A DNA stretch of 64,000 nt from G963666935 sp963666935 (GCA_963666935.1 OY762936.1:1178001-1242000); one strand, 5' to 3'. Positions 9,115-17,404 are shown, numbered from the stretch's first letter. The notes: a model not told the origin generated them from the sequence alone. Program-made: numbers and translations.

Positions 9115-9870
9115 ATGTTCGGCAAGGCAAAAAAACTTCAGGAAAAGCTGGAGCTGTGCGAGCAGGAAAAGCTCGCGCTTACTAGACGCAATGTGGAACT
9201 GAGCTCGGAAGTGGAAGAATTCCGCAAAAAAAGCGAGGCCATTGTCAAGGCCCTTACGGAGGCACAGAACATTGCGGATCGGGTGGTAAAAGAGGCGGAG
9301 GAAAAGCATCAGGAAATTCTGGATGCTGCCGAACAGGAACGGCTTGCCATAGAACGGGACTGCGAGCGAATGAAAGAGGAGACCCGGGAAAAGGCAGAGT
9401 GTATTGTGGTGCTGGCAGAGAAGCGGGCAGCGGAAATCCGGCAGGATGCGGCAAAGAAGATGGAAGAGACTGAACAGCGCGTGGCATATTTCAGAAGCTA
9501 CGTCAAGGAATCCGCCGAGGCCATACGGATGCAGGCTACCGCGTTCGGCGCGTTTGTATCGGACGTGGATTCGTCCGGCGCCGGCGCTGCGCTTAAAGGA
9601 CAGGAAGTCCCCGATCTGCCGGAAAATTACGAAAACCCCGCCGAACTGATGAAAAACATATACGCGTTGCAGGGCCGAGAACTTCCCAATAGCGATGTGC
9701 CGGAAAAGAAAGAGCCCATAAACACGGCCAACATTCCCGAAGAAAACGGGGAATGCCATATTTGGACCGTGGATGAAATTGTGGCGGATCCAAAAGCCGA
9801 AGGGACGGATCTGGGCGGGGACGATAATCTCAATACCCTCATCGATAGCCTGTTGGATCAGGTCGATTGA
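9115..9870 (+). CDS. Coiled-coil protein of unknown function (DivIVA-like composition)
   Basis: Cytosolic protein of 251 residues from ATG 9115, which has GGGAGG 7 nt upstream. The first 140 residues are an almost unbroken heptad coiled coil rich in Glu, Lys, Arg and Ala (LEKLELCEQEKLALTRR onward). An acidic, low-complexity C-terminal tail ends in LNTLIDSLLDQVD. It has no membrane segment or enzyme motif. The helix resembles DivIVA/GpsB-type or V-ATPase G-type coiled coils, but no N-terminal lipid-binding motif could be recognised, so no function is assigned. It lies 24 bp after ruvB and before the proS T-box. Confidence 0.75.
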   Translation: MFGKAKKLQEKLELCEQEKLALTRRNVELSSEVEEFRKKSEAIVKALTEAQNIADRVVKEAEEKHQEILDAAEQERLAIERDCERMKEETREKAECIVVLAEKRAAEIRQDAAKKMEETEQRVAYFRSYVKESAEAIRMQATAFGAFVSDVDSSGAGAALKGQEVPDLPENYENPAELMKNIYALQGRELPNSDVPEKKEPINTANIPEENGECHIWTVDEIVADPKAEGTDLGGDDNLNTLIDSLLDQVD

Positions 9871-9899
9871 CATTCGGTTTGCGGAATGGTAAAATAACA

Positions 9900-10112
9900 A
9901 CTTGAAAGGCGATTGTGAAGACAATGCCCGTAATTCCGGCAAGAGATTCCGCCCCGTGGCTGGGAGGGTGGATCCGGGAAGCGCGCAGTCCCACTTCACA
10001 TGCCGCGGGGAGGAAATGCCCCGACGCGGGAGCGCGTTACAGCCATGCGAGAACCAATTAAGGTGGTACCGCGGAAACACATCCGCCCTTATAGATAAGG
10101 GCGGATTTTTAA
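9900..10112 (+). promoter_or_regulatory. T-box leader of proS
   Basis: Transcription-attenuating riboswitch that senses uncharged tRNA. The T-box core AAGGTGGTACCGCG lies at 10060-10073 and pairs with the tRNA acceptor end in the antiterminator. A Rho-independent terminator follows at 10083-10111 (ATCCGCCCTTAT...AAGGGCGGAT then TTTTT). Stem I lies upstream with its GAGA-type element near 9945. The downstream gene implies proline; a CCC triplet at 9990-9992 is a possible specifier codon, but I did not fold Stem I. Confidence 0.92.
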
Positions 10113-10133
10113 TTCAGCAATCTGGAGGCGGCT

Positions 10134-11582
10134 ATGGCAAACAAAGACAGGGAGCAATTTGTACAGGAGATCACATCCCGGGAGGAGAACTTCGCCCGGT
10201 GGTATACGGATGTCATCCTGAAAAACGACATGTGCGACTATTCCAGCGTAAAGGGATGCATGGTGATCAAGCCCTATGGGTATGGGGTATGGGAGCTGAT
10301 GCAAAAAGAGATGGACCAGCGGTTCAAGGATACAGGGCATGAAAATGCTTATTTTCCGCTACTGATCCCTGAAAGTACCCTCATGCGGGAGGCAGAGCAT
10401 GTAGAGGGATTTGCCCCGGAGGTGGCATGGGTCACCCAGGGTGGCGGCGAGGAACTGCCGGAGCGGCTGGCCATTCGCCCCACCAGCGAGACCATCTTCG
10501 GCGCCATGTACGCCAAGTGGATCCAATCTTACCGCGATTTGCCGGTGCTCATGAACCAATGGTGCAACGTGATGAGATGGGAAAAGAGCACCCGCCCATT
10601 TTTGCGCACCAGCGAGTTCCTCTGGCAGGAAGGACACACCGCCCACGAGACCTTTGAGGAAGCACAGGAAGAGACCATAAAGATGATGGGCGTTTACTGT
10701 GAGTTCGCAAAGAATGTGCTGGCGATTCCCGTGATCCGCGGATGCAAGAGCGAAAGCGAAAAATTTGCGGGCGCTTCCGAGACCTACACCATGGAAGCCA
10801 TGATGCAGGATGGAAAGGCGCTGCAGATGGGGACCTCACACAACATGGCGGACAACTTTGCAAAGAGCTATGACATTCAGTACCTCAGCAGGGAGGGCAG
10901 GCTGGAATATTGTTATACCACGTCTTGGGGTACTTCCACACGCATGATTGGCGGCGTGATCATGGTGCACGGCGACGACCGCGGTCTGGTGCTGCCGCCT
11001 AAAATTGCGCCCATTCAGGTTGTAATTCTTCCCATCGCACAGCACAAGCCGGGGGTTTTGGAAAAAGCCAACGAACTGTTCCGGGAACTGAAAGCCGCAG
11101 GGCTTAGGGTAAAGGTGGACGACAGCGAACAGAGCGCGGGCTGGAAATTCAACCAATGGGAGATGAAGGGCGTACCGGTTCGCCTTGAGGTGGGTCCCCG
11201 TGATATCGAAAAGAATCAGGTGATGGCTGTGCGTAGGGACAACCTTGAAAAGACAGCGCTGCCCATGGAAGGGCTTACGGATACCCTCAAAGACCTTTTG
11301 GACAAGATTCACTGGGGACTTTACGAAAAGGCTTTGAAGATGCGCACGGAGCATACCACCGACGCCTGCACCTTTGCGGAGCTGGCCGAAGGTGTGAAGC
11401 ACGGTTTTGTGCGGGCCAATTGGTGCGGCGACCCAGACTGCGAGACAGAGATCAAGGTCGAAACCGGCGCCACCACACGCTGTATGCCGCTGGATGAAGA
11501 ATGCCCCGAAGGGCTTGGGGATAAGTGCATCTACTGCGGGAAACCGGCAAAGGCCATGATGTACTTTGCCCGGGCATATTGA
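10134..11582 (+). CDS. proS: Prolyl-tRNA synthetase, archaeal/eukaryotic (short) type
   Basis: Class II aminoacyl-tRNA synthetase of 482 residues that charges tRNA-Pro. It lacks the editing insertion of the long bacterial form and matches the ProS type 3 architecture. Motif 2 lies around NQWCNVMRWEKSTRPFLRTSEF, with WQEGHTAH after it. The C-terminal extension carries a four-Cys zinc site (WCGDPDC ... CIYCG) and ends in a terminal Tyr, typical of this type. GGAGGCG precedes ATG 10134. It is controlled by the upstream T-box. Complete; replacement of the bacterial form by this type is frequent in Clostridia. Confidence 0.96.
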   Translation: MANKDREQFVQEITSREENFARWYTDVILKNDMCDYSSVKGCMVIKPYGYGVWELMQKEMDQRFKDTGHENAYFPLLIPESTLMREAEHVEGFAPEVAWVTQGGGEELPERLAIRPTSETIFGAMYAKWIQSYRDLPVLMNQWCNVMRWEKSTRPFLRTSEFLWQEGHTAHETFEEAQEETIKMMGVYCEFAKNVLAIPVIRGCKSESEKFAGASETYTMEAMMQDGKALQMGTSHNMADNFAKSYDIQYLSREGRLEYCYTTSWGTSTRMIGGVIMVHGDDRGLVLPPKIAPIQVVILPIAQHKPGVLEKANELFRELKAAGLRVKVDDSEQSAGWKFNQWEMKGVPVRLEVGPRDIEKNQVMAVRRDNLEKTALPMEGLTDTLKDLLDKIHWGLYEKALKMRTEHTTDACTFAELAEGVKHGFVRANWCGDPDCETEIKVETGATTRCMPLDEECPEGLGDKCIYCGKPAKAMMYFARAY

Positions 11583-11611
11583 TTTTCTACAGAGGTTTGG
11601 CCAACTGAACG

Positions 11612-11638
11612 CGGCGCCTGAATTTCAGGCGCCGTTTT
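11612..11638 (+). terminator. Terminator after proS
   Basis: Perfect 10-bp stem CGGCGCCTGA / TCAGGCGCCG with an ATT loop and TTTT, 30 bp after the proS stop. Confidence 0.9.
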
Positions 11639-11706
11639 CTATTTGTCAAAGTCCGCTCTACCCGTTATAATCGACAGTAGAATTCTTGTTTGATTACGGA
11701 GGCGGC

Positions 11707-13095
11707 GTGAAGAAGTTTTGTTTGGTTGCACTGTTCCTTGGATTGGCGGTTCTCCTGTGTGGGTGTGTTCCCACGCGAGAGCAACTGCTCCTAGAGGGCG
11801 TCGCGGTTGTGAATTTTGACGCCGGAGAGTTTGCGCAGCAAATCGAGGAGGAGGCGCTTTGGGGAAGGGATTCTTTTGAGGAAGACTATTACGGCAGCTA
11901 CAGAGACGTGTACACAGCCGTGGAAGGCGGACTTCATGCGCTTGACCGCAGCGGATATGTATGCGGCCGGTTTGTACAGGGCGTTCGTGTGGAATATGAA
12001 TCGCACCGAGGGTATGTCCATGCGATATGCGCCATTGAGTACCGGGACAGGGATATCTTGGATGCGATGGAACGGACGGGCGATGCACTGCGCATCAGCG
12101 CACTGTCTGAAGAACAGATGGAAGAAGAGCTTATGGCGCTTATGTGGGACAAAAAGGAGCAGGCGGTGCTCCTCTACGAAAGCGACGGCGGGGATTTGGA
12201 CCAGCGAATGCATGACACGATTCTAGCGGTGGAAAAGGTCAACTATGCCTTTGACATGATGCTGGACTCAGTGGAATGGTACACTACAGATTACGGCGAC
12301 ATCGTGGAAGCACAGATCAAACTGAAATACAAGGAAGAGGCTGTTCCGCTTCGGGAGCTTGTTGTGGTGGAAACACCGCTGGAGCTGACAAATACGCTGA
12401 CGGAACAATGGGCCGATGACCCGCAGGACGGGGGATTCTTGCTGCTGCAGGGACTAGATCCAGAAAGCGACGAAGTATTGGGCGCCATCAATACGGCGGA
12501 AATAAACTGTGCGCTGCTCCCCTGTGAGGCGGAGGATATTTGGCATGGGGAGTACACCTCGGAGGAAGGCCGGCAGATCGTGGAGACATGGCTGGAATTC
12601 CCTTTGAACGATGCGGAATTCCAGCGGATGCAGCAAGAGCTTTACGCGGCTGCGGAGGCCATCGCCCAAGAGGCAAGGGACGAGGGCGGGGGAGAACGGG
12701 CCATGTACGAGCGCATTTACTTGGCGGTAATCGCGGCCACGGAATACGACCAGGAGATCTACGAGGCCACGCTGGACGGCGATGTGACAGACCAGATGCA
12801 GGTGGACCGCACGGCCTACGGCGCGCTGGTGAACGGCTCTACGGTTTGTACCGGCTATGCCCGGGCATTTAAGGCGATATGTGATTTGGCGGGGTTACCC
12901 TGCTGGGTTATCACCGGCACGCAGGACAAAGTGGGACATGCATGGAATGCGGTGCTGCTGGACGGAGACGTGCGCTATGTGGATTGTACCTTCGCGGATA
13001 CGGGCGGGAAAACCGGAGCACAGTTATTATTTAATCAGGATAAAATGGAAGCGCGGGGATATAAAGTGGACGCTAACTTAGTGATGCCATGGTAA
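11707..13095 (+). CDS. Lipoprotein with transglutaminase-like domain
   Basis: Exported protein of 462 residues from GTG 11707 (GGAGG four bases upstream; an in-frame TTG at 11686 has no site). The N-terminus MKKFCLVALFLGLAVLLCGC is a lipoprotein signal with lipobox Cys20. The C-terminal 110 residues form a transglutaminase-like fold with a complete triad: Cys381 (STVCTGYA), His411 (GHAWNAV) and Asp426 (YVDCTF). The middle (about 30-330) is unassigned. Such surface proteins may be proteases, crosslinkers or peptidoglycan-associated enzymes; the substrate cannot be told. It is a single-gene unit between two hairpins. Confidence 0.85.
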   Translation: MKKFCLVALFLGLAVLLCGCVPTREQLLLEGVAVVNFDAGEFAQQIEEEALWGRDSFEEDYYGSYRDVYTAVEGGLHALDRSGYVCGRFVQGVRVEYESHRGYVHAICAIEYRDRDILDAMERTGDALRISALSEEQMEEELMALMWDKKEQAVLLYESDGGDLDQRMHDTILAVEKVNYAFDMMLDSVEWYTTDYGDIVEAQIKLKYKEEAVPLRELVVVETPLELTNTLTEQWADDPQDGGFLLLQGLDPESDEVLGAINTAEINCALLPCEAEDIWHGEYTSEEGRQIVETWLEFPLNDAEFQRMQQELYAAAEAIAQEARDEGGGERAMYERIYLAVIAATEYDQEIYEATLDGDVTDQMQVDRTAYGALVNGSTVCTGYARAFKAICDLAGLPCWVITGTQDKVGHAWNAVLLDGDVRYVDCTFADTGGKTGAQLLFNQDKMEARGYKVDANLVMPW

Positions 13096-13098
13096 AGG

Positions 13099-13125
13099 AG
13101 CGGTACGGATTTCATCCGTACCGCT
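13099..13125 (+). terminator. Hairpin after the transglutaminase-like gene
   Basis: Perfect 11-bp stem AGCGGTACGGA / TCCGTACCGCT, loop TTTCA, starting four bases after the stop. There is no clean T tract, so termination efficiency is uncertain. Confidence 0.6.
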
Positions 13126-13184
13126 GTTGCATGGATTGAGGCCCTTCTGCAAAGGATAAAGGAAGAAAAAGACAGGAGGGCGCC

Positions 13185-14351
13185 ATGGCGGAATTTTTGG
13201 TTCCAAGACATATACATTACGGGCGCGGCTGCATTTGTGCGCTGGAAGCACTCACGGGGAAACGGGCGATCGTGATTACGGGAGGCGAGCCTGACGAAGG
13301 AGGAACGGGAAAAGTGCGACAGGCGCTGGGCCACACGGGAATGGCGGTGCGCACCCATTTTGGGGTGCCCAGATATCCGGGCCTTCGCATGATTCTTGAC
13401 GGGGCAAAGGCCATGCGCGAGTTTAAGCCGGATTGGATTGTTGGCGTGGGCGACGGCTCCGTCATCGACGCTGCAAAGATCATGTGGATCTTCTACGAGC
13501 ATCCGGAGGCCCGCTTGAACCAGCTCGCGCCGGGCGCGATTCCACCGCTGAGAAGGGCAGCAGGCTTTGCCGCCGTTCCGGGTAGATGGGGGACGGGAGG
13601 CGAAGTGGGGATGTTCGCCTCAGTGACCGACGAAGATACGGGGACCCAGAGGATACTTTGGGATCAGAGCCTGACACCCGACATTGCCGTGATCGATCCA
13701 GATCTTGGCGGCTCTAGCGCCGCCGCCCCTGTGTGTATGGAGGCGTTGGGAAGCGCACTGGATGCTTACCTTTCAAAAAATGGATCCTGCTTTACGGAGC
13801 CTATGGCACGGGATGCCACGATTATGATTCTTAAGAATTTTTCGGATGCATGCGACGGGAAGCCCGCCGCTATGGAGCGAATGTGCTACGCAAAAAGTAT
13901 GGGGGGAATCGCTGCCAGCAATACGGGGGCAGGACTTTTACAGGCGATGGGAAGCCGCCTGCGCGGGGTTATTGATATTCCTGTTGGAGAAATTTGCGGT
14001 CTGCTTTTGCCCAACCTGATCCGCCTTGGTACAGAAAGTTGTACTTCTAGGTATGCGGAACTGGTGAGCGCGCTGGAGGAAAAGAACTGCGAGGGTGAAA
14101 ACTGCGGCGAAATGCTGGCTAAGGCAGTGGAGAAAATAAGGTTCAAGGCGGGGATGCCCGGCAAACTCGCGGATCTAGGAGTAACGGAAGAGGCAGTCGG
14201 CAAAAGGCTGCCCATGATGGCACAAGAGATTATTAAAGAGGACGCGGCAGCCCGCAGCTCCGTTTCTTTGGACGAAAAAGAAATGACCGCTCTGATTCGA
14301 GCGGCCTGTCATGGCAAGGCTGTGGAATTGCGGCGGGATTCTCGCACGTAG
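13185..14351 (+). CDS. Iron-containing alcohol dehydrogenase family protein lacking the metal ligands
   Basis: Protein of 388 residues with the fold of group III (iron) alcohol dehydrogenases: a nucleotide-binding GVGDGSVIDAAK near 87-98 and the family's C-terminal helical domain. The four metal ligands (Asp, His, His, His in FucO-type enzymes) align with Glu186 and Ser190 in MEALGSALDAY, Gln253 in LLQAMGS and Val267 in DIPVGEICG, so none of the three His is kept. It is therefore unlikely to be a normal Fe/Zn alcohol dehydrogenase; a metal-free dehydrogenase or a non-catalytic role is possible. GACAGGAGG precedes ATG 13185. Its last 43 bp overlap the convergent DNA glycosylase gene. Confidence 0.8.
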   Translation: MAEFLVPRHIHYGRGCICALEALTGKRAIVITGGEPDEGGTGKVRQALGHTGMAVRTHFGVPRYPGLRMILDGAKAMREFKPDWIVGVGDGSVIDAAKIMWIFYEHPEARLNQLAPGAIPPLRRAAGFAAVPGRWGTGGEVGMFASVTDEDTGTQRILWDQSLTPDIAVIDPDLGGSSAAAPVCMEALGSALDAYLSKNGSCFTEPMARDATIMILKNFSDACDGKPAAMERMCYAKSMGGIAASNTGAGLLQAMGSRLRGVIDIPVGEICGLLLPNLIRLGTESCTSRYAELVSALEEKNCEGENCGEMLAKAVEKIRFKAGMPGKLADLGVTEEAVGKRLPMMAQEIIKEDAAARSSVSLDEKEMTALIRAACHGKAVELRRDSRT

Positions 14352-15196
14352 TGGAAAACATACTGTTGTATGATTCCGCTGTGTTCGCCCAGATCCGCGA
14401 TGGCACGGTCCAGCGCTTTTTTATCCGGATCCACGCCGTTGAAAAGCATTTCGCGCACGGCTCGCTTCATCCAAACATCCATGGGAAAAGCGTTGGCATG
14501 GCGGAGGGAGAAGAGGAGGATGCAGTCAGCCACCTTGGGCCCCACGCCGGGGAACGCCGTTAGTCTGTGGCGCGCCTCTTCAAGGGGAAGTTCGCAAAGC
14601 GCGGCGAGGTTGAAGCCCTCGGCTACAATCTGTGCGCTCTTTTTTACATAGGGCGCACGGTAACCTGCGCCGATTTCATACAGCTGTGCCTCGCTCATGC
14701 AGGCAATTGCTTCAGGGGTGGGGAAAGCATAGACGGGAAGATTCCCTTCGATGCGCGCTCCGGCAGCGGTGCAGAGGCGGTCGACGATGCCGCCGATACG
14801 CTTTATGTTGTTGTTGGCGGAGAGGATGAAGCTGATCATCGTTTCAAAGGGATCCTGGTTAAAAATGCGAATGCCGCTGGCGGAGGGAAGACAGCAGCGC
14901 AGGCTGTCGCAACCCGCGATTTGATGCTCAATGGCGGCATAATCCCGCTTGAGGTCAAAATAATCCATCCACATTTCCGCGTCTGATTCTTTCGCGCCGG
15001 AAAGAACCAGGCGGCCACCGTCGCAATTCGCCAACACGGCCTTATCTTTTGCCACGCCAAACCACCCACCGCCGCAGGGCTGCCAGCGAAAGGACTGGCC
15101 GCAGGCGCAGGAGCGGGAAAGGCTAAAGTTTGATACGCCGCCGATGATCAGGGCGCCTTTTTTATCATCTACAATCATACCTGTAAGAAAACACAA
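14309..15196 (-). CDS. ogg: 8-oxoguanine DNA glycosylase, OGG1-like
   Basis: Bifunctional base-excision repair glycosylase/lyase of 295 residues (289 if it starts at the second Met, 15180). The N-terminal OGG1-type domain contains SCACGQSFRW. The HhH-GPD domain carries the catalytic Lys in FPGVGPKVADC and the catalytic Asp in FPMDVWMKR. It removes oxidised guanine from DNA. It follows the rplU-prp-rpmA terminator on the same strand. Its 3' end overlaps the 3' end of the iron-ADH-like gene by 43 bp, an unusual convergent overlap. Confidence 0.93.
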   Translation of the reverse strand: MCFLTGMIVDDKKGALIIGGVSNFSLSRSCACGQSFRWQPCGGGWFGVAKDKAVLANCDGGRLVLSGAKESDAEMWMDYFDLKRDYAAIEHQIAGCDSLRCCLPSASGIRIFNQDPFETMISFILSANNNIKRIGGIVDRLCTAAGARIEGNLPVYAFPTPEAIACMSEAQLYEIGAGYRAPYVKKSAQIVAEGFNLAALCELPLEEARHRLTAFPGVGPKVADCILLFSLRHANAFPMDVWMKRAVREMLFNGVDPDKKALDRAIADLGEHSGIIQQYVFHYVRESRRNSTALP

Positions 15197-15220
15197 GCCC
15201 GGTCCATACGGAACGGGCTT
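15195..15220 (-). terminator. Terminator of the rplU-prp-rpmA unit
   Basis: On the minus strand AAGCCCGTTCC and GGACCGGGCTT form a stem with one mismatch, followed by TGTGTTTTCTT. It lies 22 bp after the rpmA stop. Confidence 0.75.
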
Positions 15221-15241
15221 GCTGCTCGATCAAAACACAAT

Positions 15242-15535
15242 TTAGTTTGCAGCTTCCTCAACCGCATAAACACTGACCTGCTTGCGGCCAAGATGCTTCT
15301 GCTCGAAGCGGACAACGCCGTCAATCTTTGCAAATAACGTATCGTCTTTTCCAATTCCCACGTTGTTTCCCGGATGAAAATGCGTGCCGCGCTGCCGGAC
15401 CAGTATGTTGCCGGCGAGGGCGAATTGGCCGTCCGCACGCTTGGGTCCGAGACGCTTGGATTCGCTGTCACGGCCGTTGCGGGTGCTGCCCATGCCCTTT
15501 TTATGCGCAAAGAGCTGAAGATTCATGTTCATCAT
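15242..15535 (-). CDS. rpmA: Ribosomal protein L27 (bL27) with Prp-cleavable N-terminus
   Basis: Large-subunit protein near the peptidyl transferase centre, 97 residues from ATG 15535 (GGGAGGTG upstream). It starts MMNMNLQLFAHKKGMGSTRNG: the LQLFA stretch before HKKG is the extension found in Bacillota and removed by the Prp protease, so that the functional N-terminus is exposed. The rest (GRDSESKRLG, HFHPGNNVGIGKDDTLFA) is standard. The protease gene lies directly upstream in the same unit. Confidence 0.97.
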   Translation of the reverse strand: MMNMNLQLFAHKKGMGSTRNGRDSESKRLGPKRADGQFALAGNILVRQRGTHFHPGNNVGIGKDDTLFAKIDGVVRFEQKHLGRKQVSVYAVEEAAN

Positions 15536-15539
15536 CGTG

Positions 15540-15866
15540 CTACACCTCCCTTTCAACTATCTTGATGTAACTGCCATAGGTAGTGGCGGCTGAGCGCAGG
15601 CTCAGTGCCATCGTTTTCAAAATGAGATCCGCCTTTTCAAAGTCGCTTTCCGAAACACCGTTCAGCCTGCAGGAAAAACCTGCGTCGCCTGTGCGGACTG
15701 CCGGATGTAGCCCTAACACTTCGGTGAGGCCGATGAGCGCTCCCTGCGTGAGTGCGGAGACCGCGCTGCACACGATGTCGCTGCCTTCCTCGGAATATCC
15801 GGTATGGCCGGAGGCCTCAAAGCCGACGATTCGGCCCTTGCTGCGGAAAATAGTTACAGTGGTCAT
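15540..15866 (-). CDS. prp: Ribosomal-processing cysteine protease Prp
   Basis: Small cysteine protease of 108 residues that trims L27 in Bacillota. The active-site pair is visible as His in ASGHTGY (about 21) and Cys in SDIVCSAVSAL (about 33). It lies between rplU and rpmA, its usual place, 4 bp before the rpmA start. The target motif LQLFA is present in the adjacent L27. Confidence 0.95.
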   Translation of the reverse strand: MTTVTIFRSKGRIVGFEASGHTGYSEEGSDIVCSAVSALTQGALIGLTEVLGLHPAVRTGDAGFSCRLNGVSESDFEKADLILKTMALSLRSAATTYGSYIKIVEREV

Positions 15867-15871
15867 AAGGA

Positions 15872-16174
15872 TCAGCCAATGGATTCAATCTGAACCTTGG
15901 TATATGGCTGGCGATGGCCTTGCTTTTTGCGGATGTTTTTCTTGGCCTTGTAGTGGAAAATCACAACTTTTTGGCCCTTGCCGTGCTCAATGACCTTGGC
16001 TTTGGCGCAGACGCCTTCTACTAAGGGCCTGCCGACCACGACTTCATCTCCGCATAGCATCAATACTTCAAAGGCAACTTCAGCACCAACTTCGGCGTCC
16101 AGCTTTTCGACGAGGATTTCGTCGCCTGCTGCTACCTTATACTGCTTGCCACCGGTACGAATGATAGCGTACAT
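15872..16174 (-). CDS. rplU: Ribosomal protein L21 (bL21)
   Basis: Large-subunit protein of 101 residues beginning MYAIIRTGGKQYKV and ending GHRQPYTKVQIESIG, both diagnostic. The start is ATG 16174 with AAAGGAGG upstream; the frame stays open to 16279, but that extension has no family similarity and lies in the leader. First gene of rplU-prp-rpmA. Confidence 0.97.
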   Translation of the reverse strand: MYAIIRTGGKQYKVAAGDEILVEKLDAEVGAEVAFEVLMLCGDEVVVGRPLVEGVCAKAKVIEHGKGQKVVIFHYKAKKNIRKKQGHRQPYTKVQIESIG

Positions 16175-16177
16175 GTT

Positions 16178-16258
16178 TTGTACCTCCTTTTTCCAGTCTC
16201 GCCCGAATGCGGCGGCGGTTTTACCCACACTTACCAAGCCGAAACGGAGCGGCTCACC
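16178..16258 (-). promoter_or_regulatory. Candidate L21 leader RNA
   Basis: The transcript from the promoter at 16264-16292 has a leader of about 80 nt before rplU containing GGCGAGACTGG just before the Shine-Dalgarno, and GTTTCGGCTTGGTAAG upstream. This resembles the L21 leader found in Bacillota, thought to give ribosomal-protein autoregulation. I did not fold it. Confidence 0.5.
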
Positions 16259-16263
16259 GAAAC

Positions 16264-16292
16264 ATAATAGCATAAACAAAATGTACTGTCAA
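16264..16292 (-). promoter_or_regulatory. Sigma-A promoter of rplU
   Basis: On the minus strand TTGACA, a 17-bp spacer, and TATTAT. A near-consensus housekeeping promoter about 80 bp before rplU. Confidence 0.85.
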
Positions 16293-16333
16293 CAAAGAGA
16301 ATCCCAGTAACTGCGGCATTTTTTTAACCTCCA

Positions 16334-16362
16334 TTGACAAACGACGGCGAATACAATATTTT
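16334..16362 (+). promoter_or_regulatory. Promoter of the MBL hydrolase gene
   Basis: TTGACA, 17-bp spacer, TATTTT, ending 41 bp before ATG 16404. Confidence 0.6.
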
Positions 16363-16403
16363 TAAAGCAAACGGCACATACTTTCCATAGAGAGGCGATA
16401 ATT

Positions 16404-17144
16404 ATGAAAGTTACAATTTTGGGGCGGGGCGGCCCTTTTCCGGAGCCCGGCGGAGCCTGTTCCAGTTACCTTGTGGAAAACGGCAACGTGTCCATCGTGA
16501 TGGATCTTGGAAGCGGGTCCTTAAGTCGTTTGTTCCAAATAAAGCCCCATATGAACGTGAATGCCATTTTGCTTTCGCACCTGCACAGCGACCACATGGC
16601 GGACATGTTGGTGCTGCGCTATGCCCTGCAGCAGTTTCGAGAACGCGGAATTGAGACGCCCATGCCTCTGACGGTCATCGCGCCGGATAAACCCGACAAT
16701 GAATTTCGGGAGCTGACCTCATCCGGCGTTTTTGATCTGATCCCCGCCCGGGAAGGCATGCGCGTCAGGTTCGACGAAATTACCGTTACGCTATTTAAGG
16801 CGGCCCACCCCGTGCCGGCATATTCCTTTGACGTGGAGTGCGAGGGGAGAAGACTTTTTTATACGGGAGACACCGGCATGCACGCGAAACTGCTGGAAAA
16901 CTGTATGGGTGCGCACGTGCTGTTGGCGGACAGTTGCTTTTTAAACCGGGAAAAGACCACGGAAGCAGCCCCGCACCTGACGGCTGGAGAAACTGGGAAA
17001 TTGGCCCACGACGCTGGGGCGCAGCAGCTCATCTGCACCCATCTGTGGGGCGGCGGAGGAACGGAAGAGGCGGTTTTGGCGGAAGCCAGCGAGCACTTCA
17101 ACGACGTTCTGATTGCGGAAGAGATGCATGAATATCAAATATAA
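16404..17144 (+). CDS. MBL-fold metallo-hydrolase, RNase Z-like subgroup
   Basis: Metallo-beta-lactamase-fold hydrolase of 246 residues. The metal-binding motif is SHLHSDHMAD (about 58-67), with further ligands in FYTGDTG, the Asp of LLADSCF and the late His of CTHLWGG. The N-terminus VTILGRGGPFPEPGGACSSYLV resembles the arylsulfatase/RNase Z-like group, but the exosite of true tRNase Z is not seen. The substrate is unknown. It has its own promoter and is followed by tRNA-Leu. Confidence 0.85.
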   Translation: MKVTILGRGGPFPEPGGACSSYLVENGNVSIVMDLGSGSLSRLFQIKPHMNVNAILLSHLHSDHMADMLVLRYALQQFRERGIETPMPLTVIAPDKPDNEFRELTSSGVFDLIPAREGMRVRFDEITVTLFKAAHPVPAYSFDVECEGRRLFYTGDTGMHAKLLENCMGAHVLLADSCFLNREKTTEAAPHLTAGETGKLAHDAGAQQLICTHLWGGGGTEEAVLAEASEHFNDVLIAEEMHEYQI

Positions 17145-17162
17145 ATACCGCTAAGCCACATC

Positions 17163-17192
17163 TTGACTTTGCTACCCGGGAAAACATATAAT
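17163..17192 (+). promoter_or_regulatory. Promoter of tRNA-Leu
   Basis: TTGACT, 18-bp spacer, TATAAT, 18 bp before the mature tRNA 5' end. Confidence 0.8.
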
Positions 17193-17210
17193 AATCTGTG
17201 CCCGTGTTGC

Positions 17211-17293
17211 GCGGATGTGGTGGAACGGCATACACAGCAGACTTAAAATCTGCCAGCGAAAGCTTGCGGGTTCAAATCCCGCCATCCGCACCA
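17211..17293 (+). tRNA. tRNA-Leu (anticodon UAA)
   Basis: Acceptor stem GCGGATG / CATCCGC with discriminator A and encoded CCA (17291-17293). The anticodon arm GCAGA-CTTAAAA-TCTGC has TAA at 17244-17246, which reads UUA. A long variable arm typical of tRNA-Leu and the T loop GTTCAAAT are present. 83 nt including CCA. Confidence 0.95.
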
Positions 17294-17296
17294 CTA

Positions 17297-17389
17297 CGAG
17301 GAGCCCTTGAGTGCTCATAACGACAAAAACAGGCCGACGCATGCGAGGAGCCCTTGAGTGCTCATAACGACAAAAACAGGCCGACGCAT
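17297..17389 (+). repeat. Tandem duplication of a 47-bp terminator arm
   Basis: A 46-bp segment starting CGAGGAGCCCTTGAGTGC and ending GGCCGACGCAT occurs at 17297-17342 and again at 17344-17389 with no differences. Only the second copy is followed by the other half of the terminator hairpin. A diverged relative lies after the VanZ-like gene (18152-18198). Confidence 0.9.
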
Positions 17390-17404
17390 CGTCAGCCTGT
17401 TTTT
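17372..17404 (+). terminator. Terminator of tRNA-Leu
   Basis: Stem AAAAACAGGC-C-GACG / CGTC-A-GCCTGTTTTT, loop CAT, with one mismatch. Its 5' arm is the second copy of the 47-bp repeat. Confidence 0.85.

Noticed and set aside
15872..16279. N-terminal extension of L21
   Set aside because: L21 starts MYAIIRTGGKQY at 16174 behind AAAGGAGG; the upstream part is the untranslated leader.
17297..17389. Direct repeats as a possible CRISPR
   Set aside because: Only two copies, adjacent with one base between them, and the second forms a terminator arm. There are no spacers and no cas genes.
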